Below, piece after piece: positions 1-8,232 of a stretch of DNA of 64,000 nt. This DNA is from Nitrospira sp. (GTDB lineage: Bacteria > Nitrospirota > Nitrospiria > Nitrospirales > UBA8639): contig CP058931.1 in the NCBI GenBank assembly GCA_024760505.1, positions 873,501 through 937,500 on the forward strand. The letters are read 5' to 3'. Under the pieces are notes generated by a model. It was given only the letters and a program-made list of their open reading frames with translations, did not search any database and was not told the origin of the DNA. Position 1 is the first letter of the stretch; each line of letters opens with the position of its first letter. A program made the position numbers and the translations under genes.

Positions 1-337
1 ACGCATCCGCCTGGTGTAGAGCGTGTGCCCCAATGAGAAAGTCAGCCACCATACGGTCTCGCCGTCCGCCCTTTTGCCGATAATCCTTCCACAATCGCCC
101 AGCAAACAATGAAGCATCAATCCCTAAGGGAGAAAACTGCACTCCCAAAGTTTGCAAAACATCCCGGGCATCGCTCTCAGAAGGAAAAACAGCCGAAACC
201 TCGGCCCATACGACCTCACAAGCTACTAAAGATCCTTGATTAATACACGAACGAATAGCCTCTTTTGAGTGAACCCCATGAATGGGATCGGCTCCAAAAA
301 GATCAATCAGGACATTCGTATCAATGGCCGTAATCAC
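1..337 (-). CDS. vapC: PIN-domain toxin, VapC family (3' end beyond window)
   Basis: This is the toxin half of a type II toxin-antitoxin pair; PIN-domain VapC proteins are Mg-dependent ribonucleases that cut tRNA or rRNA and are held inactive by their antitoxin. About 112 residues are present and the C-terminus runs off the window. The reading frame starts with GTG at 337-335 and gives an N-terminal strand 'ITAIDTNVLIDLF' carrying the first catalytic Asp, a mid-domain 'VVWAEVSAVF' with the conserved Glu, and 'RDRMVADFLIGAHA' with the next Asp, which is the usual PIN order. The GTG overlaps the antitoxin stop (GTGA), so the two genes are translationally coupled. The family is clear; the RNA target is unknown. 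Confidence 0.85.
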   Translation of the reverse strand, partial: MITAIDTNVLIDLFGADPIHGVHSKEAIRSCINQGSLVACEVVWAEVSAVFPSESDARDVLQTLGVQFSPLGIDASLFAGRLWKDYRQKGGRRDRMVADFLIGAHALHQADA

Positions 338-564
338 TTGGGATCAGGTTTCCCTCGTAGTGCCGTCATGGTTTGATCAGTGCGTTGCTTGGTTTTTAAT
401 ATGCCAAACAATGCTCCTACCGGATCAGACATTTGAGCTTTTGTGGCTACCAGCCTCCCTTTTTCTTCTCGAAAATCCAACACTTGTCCGGGGAGAAGAC
501 CTAAACGGTCTCGAAGAGGTTTGGGGATCGTCACTTGTCCTTTTTCAGAGATGGTTGTCTTCAT
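334..564 (-). CDS. vapB: AbrB/SpoVT-type antitoxin (VapB-like)
   Basis: This is a small DNA-binding antitoxin of the swapped-hairpin AbrB/MazE/SpoVT fold. The first 40 residues carry the family core 'TTISEKGQVTIPKPLRDRLGL' split over the usual strands, followed by 'LPGQVLDFREEKGRLV'. The C-terminal part, with charged residues and 'ALFGILK', is the expected toxin-binding tail. I start at ATG 564 because the fold begins there; an upstream in-frame ATG at 591 would add nine residues. It lies directly upstream of vapC with a 4-base overlap. By family analogy the pair is expected to repress its own promoter. About 76 aa. Confidence 0.85.
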   Translation of the reverse strand: MKTTISEKGQVTIPKPLRDRLGLLPGQVLDFREEKGRLVATKAQMSDPVGALFGILKTKQRTDQTMTALRGKPDPK

Positions 565-802
565 ACTTTTATTGTAAGAATTCCTACTCATTTGGTCAAA
601 TTAGATAAAGTTTCTATAACAAATCCACAACAAACACTCTTCAAAATGCCATTTCCTTCTTCCTTCCTCCAAAATGGTGGAACTGTACCTCACGAATAAA
701 ATAAGGGTTTATTCATATATAGCGAAGGAAACTCCCCCTTCGCTTGCTGAGGTGGTTCACTTCCTTTCAGCTATTAGAAAGATATTGATTCGAGTGGTAA
801 GG

Positions 803-837
803 AATAAAAAAGCGGGTGGGCGAACGGCCCACCCGCT
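803..837 (-). terminator. Rho-independent terminator of hpf
   Basis: A perfect 10-bp stem (811-820 with 828-837, loop of 7) reads on the minus strand as a GC-rich hairpin followed directly by a run of T (complement of the A-run 805-811). It lies about 50 bp past the hpf stop and has no T-run in the plus direction, so it acts for the minus strand. The interval 600-887 otherwise holds no convincing gene. Confidence 0.85.
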
Positions 838-887
838 ACGACTCGTTCCGATGAAGAGAAAGAAATAGAGATGAAGATTTTACCCCA

Positions 888-1265
888 TCAGACGGCGGTG
901 AGCGCCATGGCTTTTTCGATTCTTTTGGCTGTGGCCTTGGCATTGCGGGCCAACCGTTTTTCTTCAACTTTATCGAGTTCATGCTCTATGGCCTGAAAGG
1001 CTGAGCGAATGGCTTCTTCAAAGGTTTTCGATTCTTTTCTGGCGGTCACCGTTCGACGACGGGGAAGCGTTACGACAACCAGCGCCTCCGCGTTATCAGC
1101 CCCTTTTTTATGATGGGCATTTTTCGTAAGAGTGACACGGGCATGAATGATGCGAATGGTATCCGTTTGCAACGCCTCAGTCCGTCTCTCAATTTCGGCT
1201 TTCCACCGAGGGGTCATGCCAACGTTTCGGCTCTCAATTTTTACATCCAGCGATTGTTCATCCAT
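888..1265 (-). CDS. hpf: Ribosome hibernation promoting factor (short HPF/RaiA type)
   Basis: This S30AE-family protein binds the 30S decoding/mRNA channel in stationary phase and stops translation, either by 100S dimer formation or as an inactive 70S. It is 125 aa, so it is the short form without the C-terminal dimerisation domain. The beta-alpha fold is visible as 'DVKIESRNVGMTP' (strand 1), a helix 'IERRTEALQ', strands 'IIHARVTLTK' and 'AEALVVVTLP', and the basic helix 'SAFQAIEHELDKVEEKRLAR'. The chosen start is ATG 1265, six bases after an AAGGAG site; a GTG at 1271 overlaps that site and is unlikely. The gene is single, with its own terminator at 803-837. Confidence 0.85.
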   Translation of the reverse strand: MDEQSLDVKIESRNVGMTPRWKAEIERRTEALQTDTIRIIHARVTLTKNAHHKKGADNAEALVVVTLPRRRTVTARKESKTFEEAIRSAFQAIEHELDKVEEKRLARNAKATAKRIEKAMALTAV

Positions 1266-1522
1266 AGACACTCCTTCTTTGGCTGTTCGTTAAATCTGTG
1301 AAACATCCAACACCTTCCGGCCTGTTTTTCGGATGATGAAATCCTGAGTCAACCCTCCTTTTTTTATGGTTGTCTACAGTGTAAAAATTTCTCTTTCTTC
1401 AGTCAAAGGCCTCATCACGAAATCTGTAATTTTTTTTCTCATTGCAAGACTGATACAGTATATCAGGGTGGGTGGGGTTACGAAGGAGGTTCCACCCTCT
1501 CAGCTCAGAGGAGGGCAATCAG

Positions 1523-2044
1523 ATGTCTATAAACGTACATGTCAACAGGAGAAATCTTATGAAAATCGGCATGGCATTAGGGTTCGGAGTTCTCGCCAAA
1601 ACTCTCGGTGTGGCATTGGCCGCTCCCACGCCCCCAACCGGGGGTTCGGATATCACCAAAATTACGAAAACGGATGAAGAGTGGAAGGCGTTGTTAACCC
1701 CCATGCAATACCGTGTCTTGCGGCATGAAGACACCGAGCCGCCCTTTACCAATGAATATCATCAAAGTAAGGCCAAAGGCATTTACCAATGCGCAGGGTG
1801 CGCGTTGCCACTTTTTTCTTCCGACACGAAATTCGACAGCGGGACCGGATGGCCCAGCTTTTGGCAACCGATTTCGGAAAAAGTAGTCGAAACCCGCACC
1901 GATTGGAAATTGATTTATCCACGAACCGAAGTCCATTGTGCCCGATGCGGTGGCCACCAGGGACACATATTTGACGACGGCCCACCGCCGACGGGATTAC
2001 GCTATTGCATTAATTCCGCGGCGTTGAAATTTGTTCCGGCGTAG
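1523..2044 (+). CDS. msrB: Peptide methionine-(R)-S-oxide reductase MsrB, Tat-exported
   Basis: The enzyme repairs R-methionine sulfoxide in proteins. Zinc-site cysteines C90/C93 (CAGC) and C139/C142 (CARC) and the catalytic cysteine C162 in 'RYCINS' are all present, as are the family blocks 'FDSGTGWPSFWQP' and 'HCARCGGHQGHIF'. Residues 8-35 form a twin-arginine signal ('NRRNLMKIG' followed by a hydrophobic stretch ending in ALAAP), so the enzyme is predicted to act in the periplasm and to be exported folded with its zinc. The start at ATG 1523 follows a strong GAGGAGGG site and gives 173 aa. Its last 35 bases overlap the 3' end of the convergent sigma-54 activator gene. Confidence 0.92.
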   Translation: MSINVHVNRRNLMKIGMALGFGVLAKTLGVALAAPTPPTGGSDITKITKTDEEWKALLTPMQYRVLRHEDTEPPFTNEYHQSKAKGIYQCAGCALPLFSSDTKFDSGTGWPSFWQPISEKVVETRTDWKLIYPRTEVHCARCGGHQGHIFDDGPPPTGLRYCINSAALKFVPA

Positions 2045-4631
2045 CAAAGCGCTGGTGAACTAACTGCTCGACTGCCGGAAAATGCCGCTCCGGAAGATTG
2101 CGAAACCGTTTTCGGCAGTCAGCCACCGCTTCTTCAGCAGACGTATAGTGTCTGGAAGAAGGAAGCAGGTTTTTTGAATACTCGCGCAGCCGTCTCGCGA
2201 CCAAGGGGGTCAAGGTTTTATCCCCGGCCAGCATTTGCGCCGCCGCTTCAATATTTCCATGATAGTCAACTAACGCCTGAAATCCGAGACCTTTCAATCG
2301 TTGAGTGACGGTGCTGCGATCCCACCCTAAAGCTTTAGCTGTCACCTGCATATCGAATCCATGACGGCGCAGGCATCCCAACACCATGTCATCCTCCAAT
2401 CGTTCCAGTTCCACCCGACCATGCCCTTCACCCTTCAAGGACGGCATGGCGGGGCTACTGAGATGCAAATCTGCTTCGGTAATGAGGGGCCCGTTAGCCA
2501 ACGCCACTGCCTGGGCCACGGTTTGTCGGAGTTCTCGAATATTGCCCGGCCATCGATAGGCCATGATCCCATCCAATGCCCCTTGCGTGAACCTCAAATC
2601 CATTCGATTCTGTTGCCGGGAAAAATACTGCAGGAAGGATTGAGCCAATAGCAGGCAGTCTTCCTCCCCTCGTTCCCGCAGAGGAGGCAGAGTTAACACA
2701 ATACTCCGTAATCGATAATATAAATCTTCCCGGTATCGGCCTTCCTCCACATCTTGTTGAAGATTGCAATTTGTCGCCGCGATAATTCGCACATCCACCT
2801 GAGTGAGCCGGCTTTCTCCAACCCGGTGAAATGACCCGTCCTCCAGAAACCGCAGTAATTTTGCTTGCAAATCGGATGGGAGTTCGCCGACTTCATCCAA
2901 AAAGAGCGTTCCCCCATTCGCCGTTTCAATATACCCCTCACGACCAACCGCGCCGGTAAAGGCCCCCTTCACATGGCCGAATAATTCTCCCTCAAATAAC
3001 TCCGGTCGGATCGCGGCCATATTCACCGACAAAAATGGGCCACAATGCCGGGGACTCAACGCATGGGCGGCTCGAGCAAACACCTCTTTTCCCGTGCCTG
3101 TTTCTCCCAATAGAAGAATGGGGCTGTGGGTCCCGGACGCTTTTTTTAAATCCTGAAAAACGCGGAGGACCGAAGGGGCACGGGTCAGAATATGAAATGA
3201 CTCACATTCTTGAAGTAATGCCTGATTCTCGCAGGATTCGGGGTGCTGATACTCAGCATGCTGCATGGCCGGCACCTGCCGACGAAGATCCTCCAATTCA
3301 ATCTGCAACCGGTCAATCTGTCGTCGGGTTTCTTCTACCTCGGCTTGGGAAAACTCCAATTGGCGGGACACCCCCCCTTGCTGAGTTTCTAAACCTTCAA
3401 TAACCGTCGCCGACCGGTGGGCATGATCTTGTGCCACATATAAGCGAGTTTCGAGTTCCCGGACATGCTGCTGTCTTTCTGCCAGTTCTGTTTCCAATTG
3501 CTGTAACTGCTGTCGCCCCTGAGCAATCCGCCGTTGAATAATCGACCGGGACCGGGACAACCGCCAAGCCAGCGATCCCCCTAAGGTCATTCCTAAAGCC
3601 AATCCTGTACTCAAGATCGGCCACACCCAACCACTGTGAAGTCCCCACAACAGAGCCAGACCCGCAAGAAAAGTACCGGCTAAGCCCATCATCCCCAGGC
3701 GGGTTGGCGGAGTTTCCCAAAGAAGGAAACAGGCAAAGAACAGGCCTACACTCGCCGTTACAAGAAAAGCGATCCACGGAGGAGTCCTGGAAATCCATCC
3801 GTTTGTCAGTACCGCGTTGGCCAATAAGGCATGAAGAAATTCTACCGGCACCTCGGATTCCCACGGGGTTGAAAGAGTTGGTTGCTTCGACACAGGAGAA
3901 AAAAGGATCACGACTTTTCCGCGAAACAATTTCGATAATTGATCACGATCTTTACTCTGAACGATGTTCCACACATCCGCAAAGGCATGCCTGGGAAAGG
4001 ATGAAGTTGCCCAATGTCCAATAAACCGGAATTGAGGGTCGTTGATCTTCGGTTCCATAGCTGTGTCCGTTTCCGATAACAACGAGGCCATTACGAGACC
4101 GATCGGAGGATGCGGCGATGAACCTGCAGAAAGGGGATGGGACTTCATACCCCTAAACACCCCATCCGCATCAGGTATCAAGTCCAGCGTCCCCAACGCG
4201 GTTGCCGCATCGGCCAAGGCGGGAGGAACCGAATCCGGGTAGACCACAGACCCGACTCGTTTGGTCACTTCAGCCAGTCGAACCATTCCAGCCAACCCAC
4301 CACATTCCGAGGCTATCGGGGAGGACACATCAATTGAGGGTATGATGAAAGCAGCGCCGGCCTCATGAAGGGTCAGTAGTGTGGATTCCAACACGGAAAG
4401 ATTCCATCGTCCTTCCTCACATAACGCGGGACTGGTGCTCTTTGTGACCGTCACCATGACCAGTGAAGGGTCGACAGATCCAGGTGCCATGTGAGCCAGT
4501 TGCCAATCAGTCAACCATCGTTCCCCCTGGGGAAAAAGTGAAGAGACGCTAAAAGCCAACACCGTGCTCACCAGTGAAAAGGCGAGGGCCAATGCTATGG
4601 TCTTGGTCTTGGTCTTGGAACGATTCGTCAT
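2010..4631 (-). CDS. Membrane-anchored CHASE2 sigma-54-dependent activator
   Basis: This 873-aa bacterial enhancer-binding protein looks like a one-component sensor. It has an N-terminal membrane anchor (about residues 9-28), an extracytoplasmic CHASE2-like region (about 30-270), two or three further membrane segments (about 284-350), and a long coiled coil rich in Gln/Glu (about 370-480). An AAA+ sigma-54 interaction domain follows, with Walker A 'GETGTGKE' (about 505), the sigma-54 contact loop 'GAFTGA' (about 557) and Walker B 'LFLDEVGEL' (about 575). The protein ends in a Fis-type HTH (about 760-790, 'VTAKALGWDRSTVTQRLKG') plus about 70 residues. ATG 4631 is preceded by AGGA at good spacing; an upstream TTG/ATG extension lacks hydrophobic signal character. 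The upstream neighbour is the TPR gene on the same strand, beyond a 145-bp repeat. Ligand and target promoters are unknown. Confidence 0.88.
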   Translation of the reverse strand: MTNRSKTKTKTIALALAFSLVSTVLAFSVSSLFPQGERWLTDWQLAHMAPGSVDPSLVMVTVTKSTSPALCEEGRWNLSVLESTLLTLHEAGAAFIIPSIDVSSPIASECGGLAGMVRLAEVTKRVGSVVYPDSVPPALADAATALGTLDLIPDADGVFRGMKSHPLSAGSSPHPPIGLVMASLLSETDTAMEPKINDPQFRFIGHWATSSFPRHAFADVWNIVQSKDRDQLSKLFRGKVVILFSPVSKQPTLSTPWESEVPVEFLHALLANAVLTNGWISRTPPWIAFLVTASVGLFFACFLLWETPPTRLGMMGLAGTFLAGLALLWGLHSGWVWPILSTGLALGMTLGGSLAWRLSRSRSIIQRRIAQGRQQLQQLETELAERQQHVRELETRLYVAQDHAHRSATVIEGLETQQGGVSRQLEFSQAEVEETRRQIDRLQIELEDLRRQVPAMQHAEYQHPESCENQALLQECESFHILTRAPSVLRVFQDLKKASGTHSPILLLGETGTGKEVFARAAHALSPRHCGPFLSVNMAAIRPELFEGELFGHVKGAFTGAVGREGYIETANGGTLFLDEVGELPSDLQAKLLRFLEDGSFHRVGESRLTQVDVRIIAATNCNLQQDVEEGRYREDLYYRLRSIVLTLPPLRERGEEDCLLLAQSFLQYFSRQQNRMDLRFTQGALDGIMAYRWPGNIRELRQTVAQAVALANGPLITEADLHLSSPAMPSLKGEGHGRVELERLEDDMVLGCLRRHGFDMQVTAKALGWDRSTVTQRLKGLGFQALVDYHGNIEAAAQMLAGDKTLTPLVARRLREYSKNLLPSSRHYTSAEEAVADCRKRFRNLPERHFPAVEQLVHQRFATPEQISTPRN

Positions 4632-4712
4632 TGAGGTCCTAATGGGAGTGTTAAATAATAATAATTTCCAAGGGCATATTGACCCACAGGCACGTTGCAT
4701 ATTAGAGGTCTT

Positions 4713-4857
4713 GGGGCTGTTCAAAAAAGCATGCCCTGAGCCTTTCGAAGGGTTCGTCCAGCAAGGCCGCAGTCATTTTTGCGCACAGAGCGTACTTCCA
4801 GTACGTGAGCACGGAAAAATGGCGAGAACGCCGCTGGCGGCTTTTCTCAACAGCCCC
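4713..4857. repeat. MITE-like inverted-repeat element (145 bp)
   Basis: The ends are imperfect inverted repeats of about 18 bp: 4713-4730 begins GGGGCTGTTCAAAAAAGC and 4840-4857 is its near complement. Inside lie a small palindrome around 'CGTACTTCCAGTACG' (about 4794-4808) and a 'GCCGCTGGCGGC' palindrome near 4831. It carries no coding frame of its own and sits between two minus-strand genes. A diverged relative lies at 59089-59265. The structure suits a non-autonomous mobile element or REP-like repeat; no target duplication is obvious. Confidence 0.6.
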
Positions 4858-4911
4858 TAATCATGGAAAATCCAGATGTTCCCACTTCCATACAGGCAAC
4901 CCGGCTCGGAA

Positions 4912-6900
4912 TTACAACCCCGGCATGACGGTCTGGTCCGGACATCCATTTGCCGCCAATTGCCAGTCTGCTGAAAAACGTTCAGCCGATTCAGGAGCAA
5001 CGGCTCGAACGACCTGACAGGAAAAGGGATCTCCTTCTTTCGCCGTTTGTAGAAAATAATTTCGGATCTGAGGATCTGCCGGAACCAACCGACCACGCTC
5101 TCCATTCACATACCAGGCATGGAGTGTATGCTGGGCAGACTGATCGCCGGCCAAGGCCTGGTCGATCACCCATGCAACAACGGGTTCACTCGGAGTCAGG
5201 TGGTCCCAGGTCCCTTCATCATTGGCCATTTGAGTGGACACGCGATGGGGAGGAGTCAACCGGTGCAGATCTTCTCGAATAAGACCAAAGCCGGTTAACA
5301 CCTCCTGCCGGTCACCGGGCGAAAAGAGGTGTCGATGCAGGCCGCGACGGAATTGTGAGAGCTGTTCTCTGGCGGTCTGCGTGAGCGAATCGGCCATCGT
5401 GGCCCGACTACTCCGAAACCACCATAACATCGCCAAGGGGATATTGCGTTCCACGCCACTGCCATTGGCATACATCGAAGCCAACAGGCTTTGGGCTTCG
5501 CCCGATCCGCCTTCCGCCGCCAGACGGAGCGGCTCGACCGCTTCACCGGTCCGGTTCTGAGCACGAAGCACGACTCCCAAATGAAACCATGCATCGACAA
5601 ATTGAGGCTCAACCTCGACCGCTCGTTGAAAGGCGGCAACAGCCTGAGACAATTTCCCGGCTTCAGCCCGGGCTTTGCCAATGGCAAAATGGAGGTGTGC
5701 CCAGGCTGGTTGCAACCGAGCAGCGGATTCCAGGGCGACCACGGCCTTTTCCCATTGTCGGGTCGCCAGAAGCGCTGAGCCCAACTGAGACCACCCCGGA
5801 GCCCATGCAGGACGTTGGTCAGTCACCACATCAAATTCAACCGCCGCCTCGTCGATTAGTCCCATGGCAGCCATGGCCACTCCCAAATTGTAATGGAGCC
5901 ATACTCCATCTTTGGCAAAGGGATCCCGGCGTAATGCCTCTCGCCAGAGCGAGGCGGCCCGCGCCCAATTTCCCTGACGACTCCACACGACACCAAGTAG
6001 CAATCTCGCTGAAGTTAATCGGGAATCAAGAGAAATGGCCCTTTCCAGTGAGGGAACACTGGCTGACTCGTCTCCTTTCGCAAACAATGCCACACCGACA
6101 TTATAATGCGCGGCTACAAGGTCAGGTTGAAGTGTCAACGCCTGTCGGGAATGTTCAATCGCCTCTTGATAATTTCCCTCCTGCAAACGAAGTAACCCCA
6201 AATTGGCATGGACCTTGGAAAGATCGGGTTCCAACGCCAGGGCACGCCTCCAGGCCTGCTCGGCCAGAATATTTTCATGTGATGCAAAATAGGCCAATCC
6301 CAAGGCTTCATAGGCATGCGCCCACTTAGACGCATCGTGAAGCGTCGCCTGAAAATGGGCCACAGCTTGGACAGGATCGCCTGCCGCCAAATACCCCAAT
6401 CCCAACGCATAATGGGCTTCTGGAAAATCAGGTTGAAGGCGAAGGGCCGCCCGCCATTGCGCCAGGGCCTGCACAAGCCGACCATCTCGCACCAGGGAGA
6501 TGCCATAGTTATAAGAAACCAGGGCTGACAGGTGATACCGCAAGGAGGCCGTGTGAAAATCCAAACGTTCCGCTTGCGACCAGGCCGCAATGGCCCCGGT
6601 TAAATCCCCCGTTTTGGCCAGGGCCACCCCAAGATTATGATAGGCATCGGCATAACCGGGACGCTGACGAGCGGTCTCCCGAAACTCATCAATGGCCACA
6701 TCCAGGTCATCCGTGAGAAAAAAATCAATCCCTAACTGTAAATGCGCTTCGGCGGAATCCTGAACAGGAGATGAATCCGCTTGGGAGGTGCCACTCAATT
6801 CCGCATAGGAAGAAGAAACGCCAAGAAACCCCTTCAAAAGGAAAAGTCCCACAATGGCAGCACAGACCATTAAACCGCCAGGTACCCGTCGATTTACCAT
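4912..6900 (-). CDS. Large TPR/Sel1 repeat protein, exported or membrane-anchored
   Basis: This 662-aa scaffold protein has an N-terminal hydrophobic segment (about residues 10-33, ending SSYAELS), read as a signal peptide or anchor, so it is probably periplasmic. From about residue 50 to 480 there are some twelve 34-residue tetratricopeptide repeats with the usual W/L-G-Y-A-P spacing (for example 'AYHNLGVALAKTGDLTGAI' and 'AHYALGLGYLAAGDPVQAV'). A Sel1-like repeat follows ('AQSLLASMYANGSGV') and then a less regular C-terminus. Such proteins assemble partners; no catalytic motif is visible. ATG 6900 has GAGAG seven bases upstream. It lies 117 bp downstream of the methyltransferase gene on the same strand. 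Confidence 0.8.
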   Translation of the reverse strand: MVNRRVPGGLMVCAAIVGLFLLKGFLGVSSSYAELSGTSQADSSPVQDSAEAHLQLGIDFFLTDDLDVAIDEFRETARQRPGYADAYHNLGVALAKTGDLTGAIAAWSQAERLDFHTASLRYHLSALVSYNYGISLVRDGRLVQALAQWRAALRLQPDFPEAHYALGLGYLAAGDPVQAVAHFQATLHDASKWAHAYEALGLAYFASHENILAEQAWRRALALEPDLSKVHANLGLLRLQEGNYQEAIEHSRQALTLQPDLVAAHYNVGVALFAKGDESASVPSLERAISLDSRLTSARLLLGVVWSRQGNWARAASLWREALRRDPFAKDGVWLHYNLGVAMAAMGLIDEAAVEFDVVTDQRPAWAPGWSQLGSALLATRQWEKAVVALESAARLQPAWAHLHFAIGKARAEAGKLSQAVAAFQRAVEVEPQFVDAWFHLGVVLRAQNRTGEAVEPLRLAAEGGSGEAQSLLASMYANGSGVERNIPLAMLWWFRSSRATMADSLTQTAREQLSQFRRGLHRHLFSPGDRQEVLTGFGLIREDLHRLTPPHRVSTQMANDEGTWDHLTPSEPVVAWVIDQALAGDQSAQHTLHAWYVNGERGRLVPADPQIRNYFLQTAKEGDPFSCQVVRAVAPESAERFSADWQLAANGCPDQTVMPGL

Positions 6901-7017
6901 CAAGACACTCTCAGGAAGCAGAGATTGGGACGGTTCCGAAAGACAGACGAAACCCTCATGAACACCAACTTCAATGTATTAAGAAATCAAGGAAAATGGA
7001 AGGGTGCACAGGGAGGA

Positions 7018-7641
7018 TCAGGCCTTCACCGCGATCCCCTGAGAAAAATAGGCGAAAGGCTTCGGAACGCCGGGAAGATAAAAGTTTTCGAGTGCGGAAA
7101 CTGTCCAACCCTGCGCCTGAATCATCTGAACCATTGGACGGTTTAAATGACAGCCATCGCCAAGGCGTTTCCACGCCGGCGTGAGACGATCCTGCCACAG
7201 GCAAACCGAACGATCCGGACTTTGCCCATGCTCTAAAAACAACAACCGTCCTCCAGGTCTCACGACCCGAAGCATTTCCTGCAGAGCCTTCGAAAGCTGA
7301 GGAACGCTGCATAAGGTCATCGTGCTCACAACCGTATCGAAGCTGGCAGAGGGAAAAGGGAGCGCTTCGGCCAAGGCCAGGGCCAGATGAACGGGAATCA
7401 CCGCCTCCGCCTGAAGCGAGCGGGCCAACGGGATCATCCCGGGATTGGGATCAATCGCCGTCAAAGAATGGATCTGGGAAGGATAGTAAGAAAAATTGGC
7501 GCCGGTCCCAAACCCGATCTCCAAAACCAACCCTGACGCCTTTGCAATCAACGCCTGCCGCAAGGGGACAAAACCCGCTAGGCCCATACTCCAATGAACC
7601 AGCCTGGGAAACACTCGTCGTGAATACCACCCGCGTTTCAT
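7018..7641 (-). CDS. Class I SAM-dependent methyltransferase (UbiE/METTL7-like)
   Basis: This 207-aa Rossmann-fold methyltransferase carries motif I 'LEIGFGTGANF' (about residues 40-50), an acidic ribose-binding residue in 'AIDPNPGM' (about 62), the motif-IV region 'FDTVVSTMTLCSV' and post-motif 'LRVVRPGGRLLFLEHG'. The last block resembles UbiE/COQ5 and METTL7-type enzymes acting on lipids or small molecules. The substrate cannot be told from sequence. ATG 7641 has AAGG ten bases upstream. It may share a transcript with the TPR gene downstream. Confidence 0.82.
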   Translation of the reverse strand: MKRGWYSRRVFPRLVHWSMGLAGFVPLRQALIAKASGLVLEIGFGTGANFSYYPSQIHSLTAIDPNPGMIPLARSLQAEAVIPVHLALALAEALPFPSASFDTVVSTMTLCSVPQLSKALQEMLRVVRPGGRLLFLEHGQSPDRSVCLWQDRLTPAWKRLGDGCHLNRPMVQMIQAQGWTVSALENFYLPGVPKPFAYFSQGIAVKA

Positions 7642-8106
7642 GAATGACCTTCAAGGCAATTGAATTTGTCTTCTAATTTGCCCTTTCCTAAGCATCAGAA
7701 TAACGTTTATCCTGCTAAGTAGTCCTCAAGCAAGCGCATGAGCCGAATCCCATCGACGATATCTTCCAATTTCCCCCAGTTCCTCTAAGAATGAATGACC
7801 CGAACGCCAAAGGTCGTTGATAAAGTTTTTACCTTGAGAATGTATGCGGTGACAGTGGCATACCTGAGCCCCATCGATAAGATAATCCGGAGGAAAGGAT
7901 TGGAGCCTGAAGACCTGACTTGAACGAGCAGGTGCCGGAAGGCTGGCTTCCGCTCTCACAAAGGCCCTCACGCATGCCTTCGCTTCATTCCGGACCCCCT
8001 AATGAAGGGGGAACTCCCAATTCAGAACCCCAATTCGAATCTCGGCACAATTTTTATGTAAGGGTAGGACTCATGACAGAGACGATCTAGAGATCGGTAG
8101 GATTGT
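7642..8106. other. Intergenic stretch with no supported gene
   Basis: About 465 bp between the methyltransferase and the tRNA. A minus-strand open frame of 81 codons (7726-7971) has low-complexity composition, no ribosome-binding site and no recognisable motif, so it is not called. No hairpin terminator was found. Confidence 0.5.
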
Positions 8107-8190
8107 TGGTGCCGAAGGCGGGACTTGAACCCGCATGGGTTTCCCCACACGCCCCTCAAACGTGCGTGTCTGCCATTCCACCACTTCGGC
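8107..8190 (-). tRNA. tRNA-Leu (anticodon GAG)
   Basis: The sequence folds as a class II tRNA. The 7-bp acceptor stem is GCCGAAG/CTTCGGC (8184-8190 with 8111-8117), followed by a D-arm resembling other Leu tRNAs. The anticodon stem CACGT/GCGTG has loop TTGAGGG (anticodon GAG). The long variable arm pairs TGGG/CCCA around GAAA, and the T-arm is GCGGG-TTCAAGT-CCCGC. The discriminator A and the 3' CCA (8107-8109) are encoded. It reads CUC/CUU leucine codons. Confidence 0.96.
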
Positions 8191-8203
8191 ACGAAGTAGG
8201 CAG

Positions 8204-8232
8204 ATTATGAAACCTCTTGATGTCCTTGTCAA
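8204..8232 (-). promoter_or_regulatory. Sigma-70 promoter of tRNA-Leu
   Basis: On the minus strand, TTGACA (8232-8227) and CATAAT (8209-8204) are separated by exactly 17 bp and lie 13 bp upstream of the mature tRNA 5' end. The -35 box is a perfect consensus. It overlaps the -35 box of the divergent HAD-gene promoter. Confidence 0.7.

Noticed and set aside
282..608. Plus-strand frame of 108 codons over the toxin-antitoxin pair
   Set aside because: Antisense to the clear antitoxin gene; no motif and no ribosome-binding site.
5589..6329. Plus-strand frame of 246 codons inside the TPR gene
   Set aside because: Antisense shadow of a strongly coding TPR region; Arg/Pro-rich composition unlike a protein.
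7726..7971. 81-codon minus-strand frame before tRNA-Leu
   Set aside because: No ribosome-binding site, no motif; probably chance.
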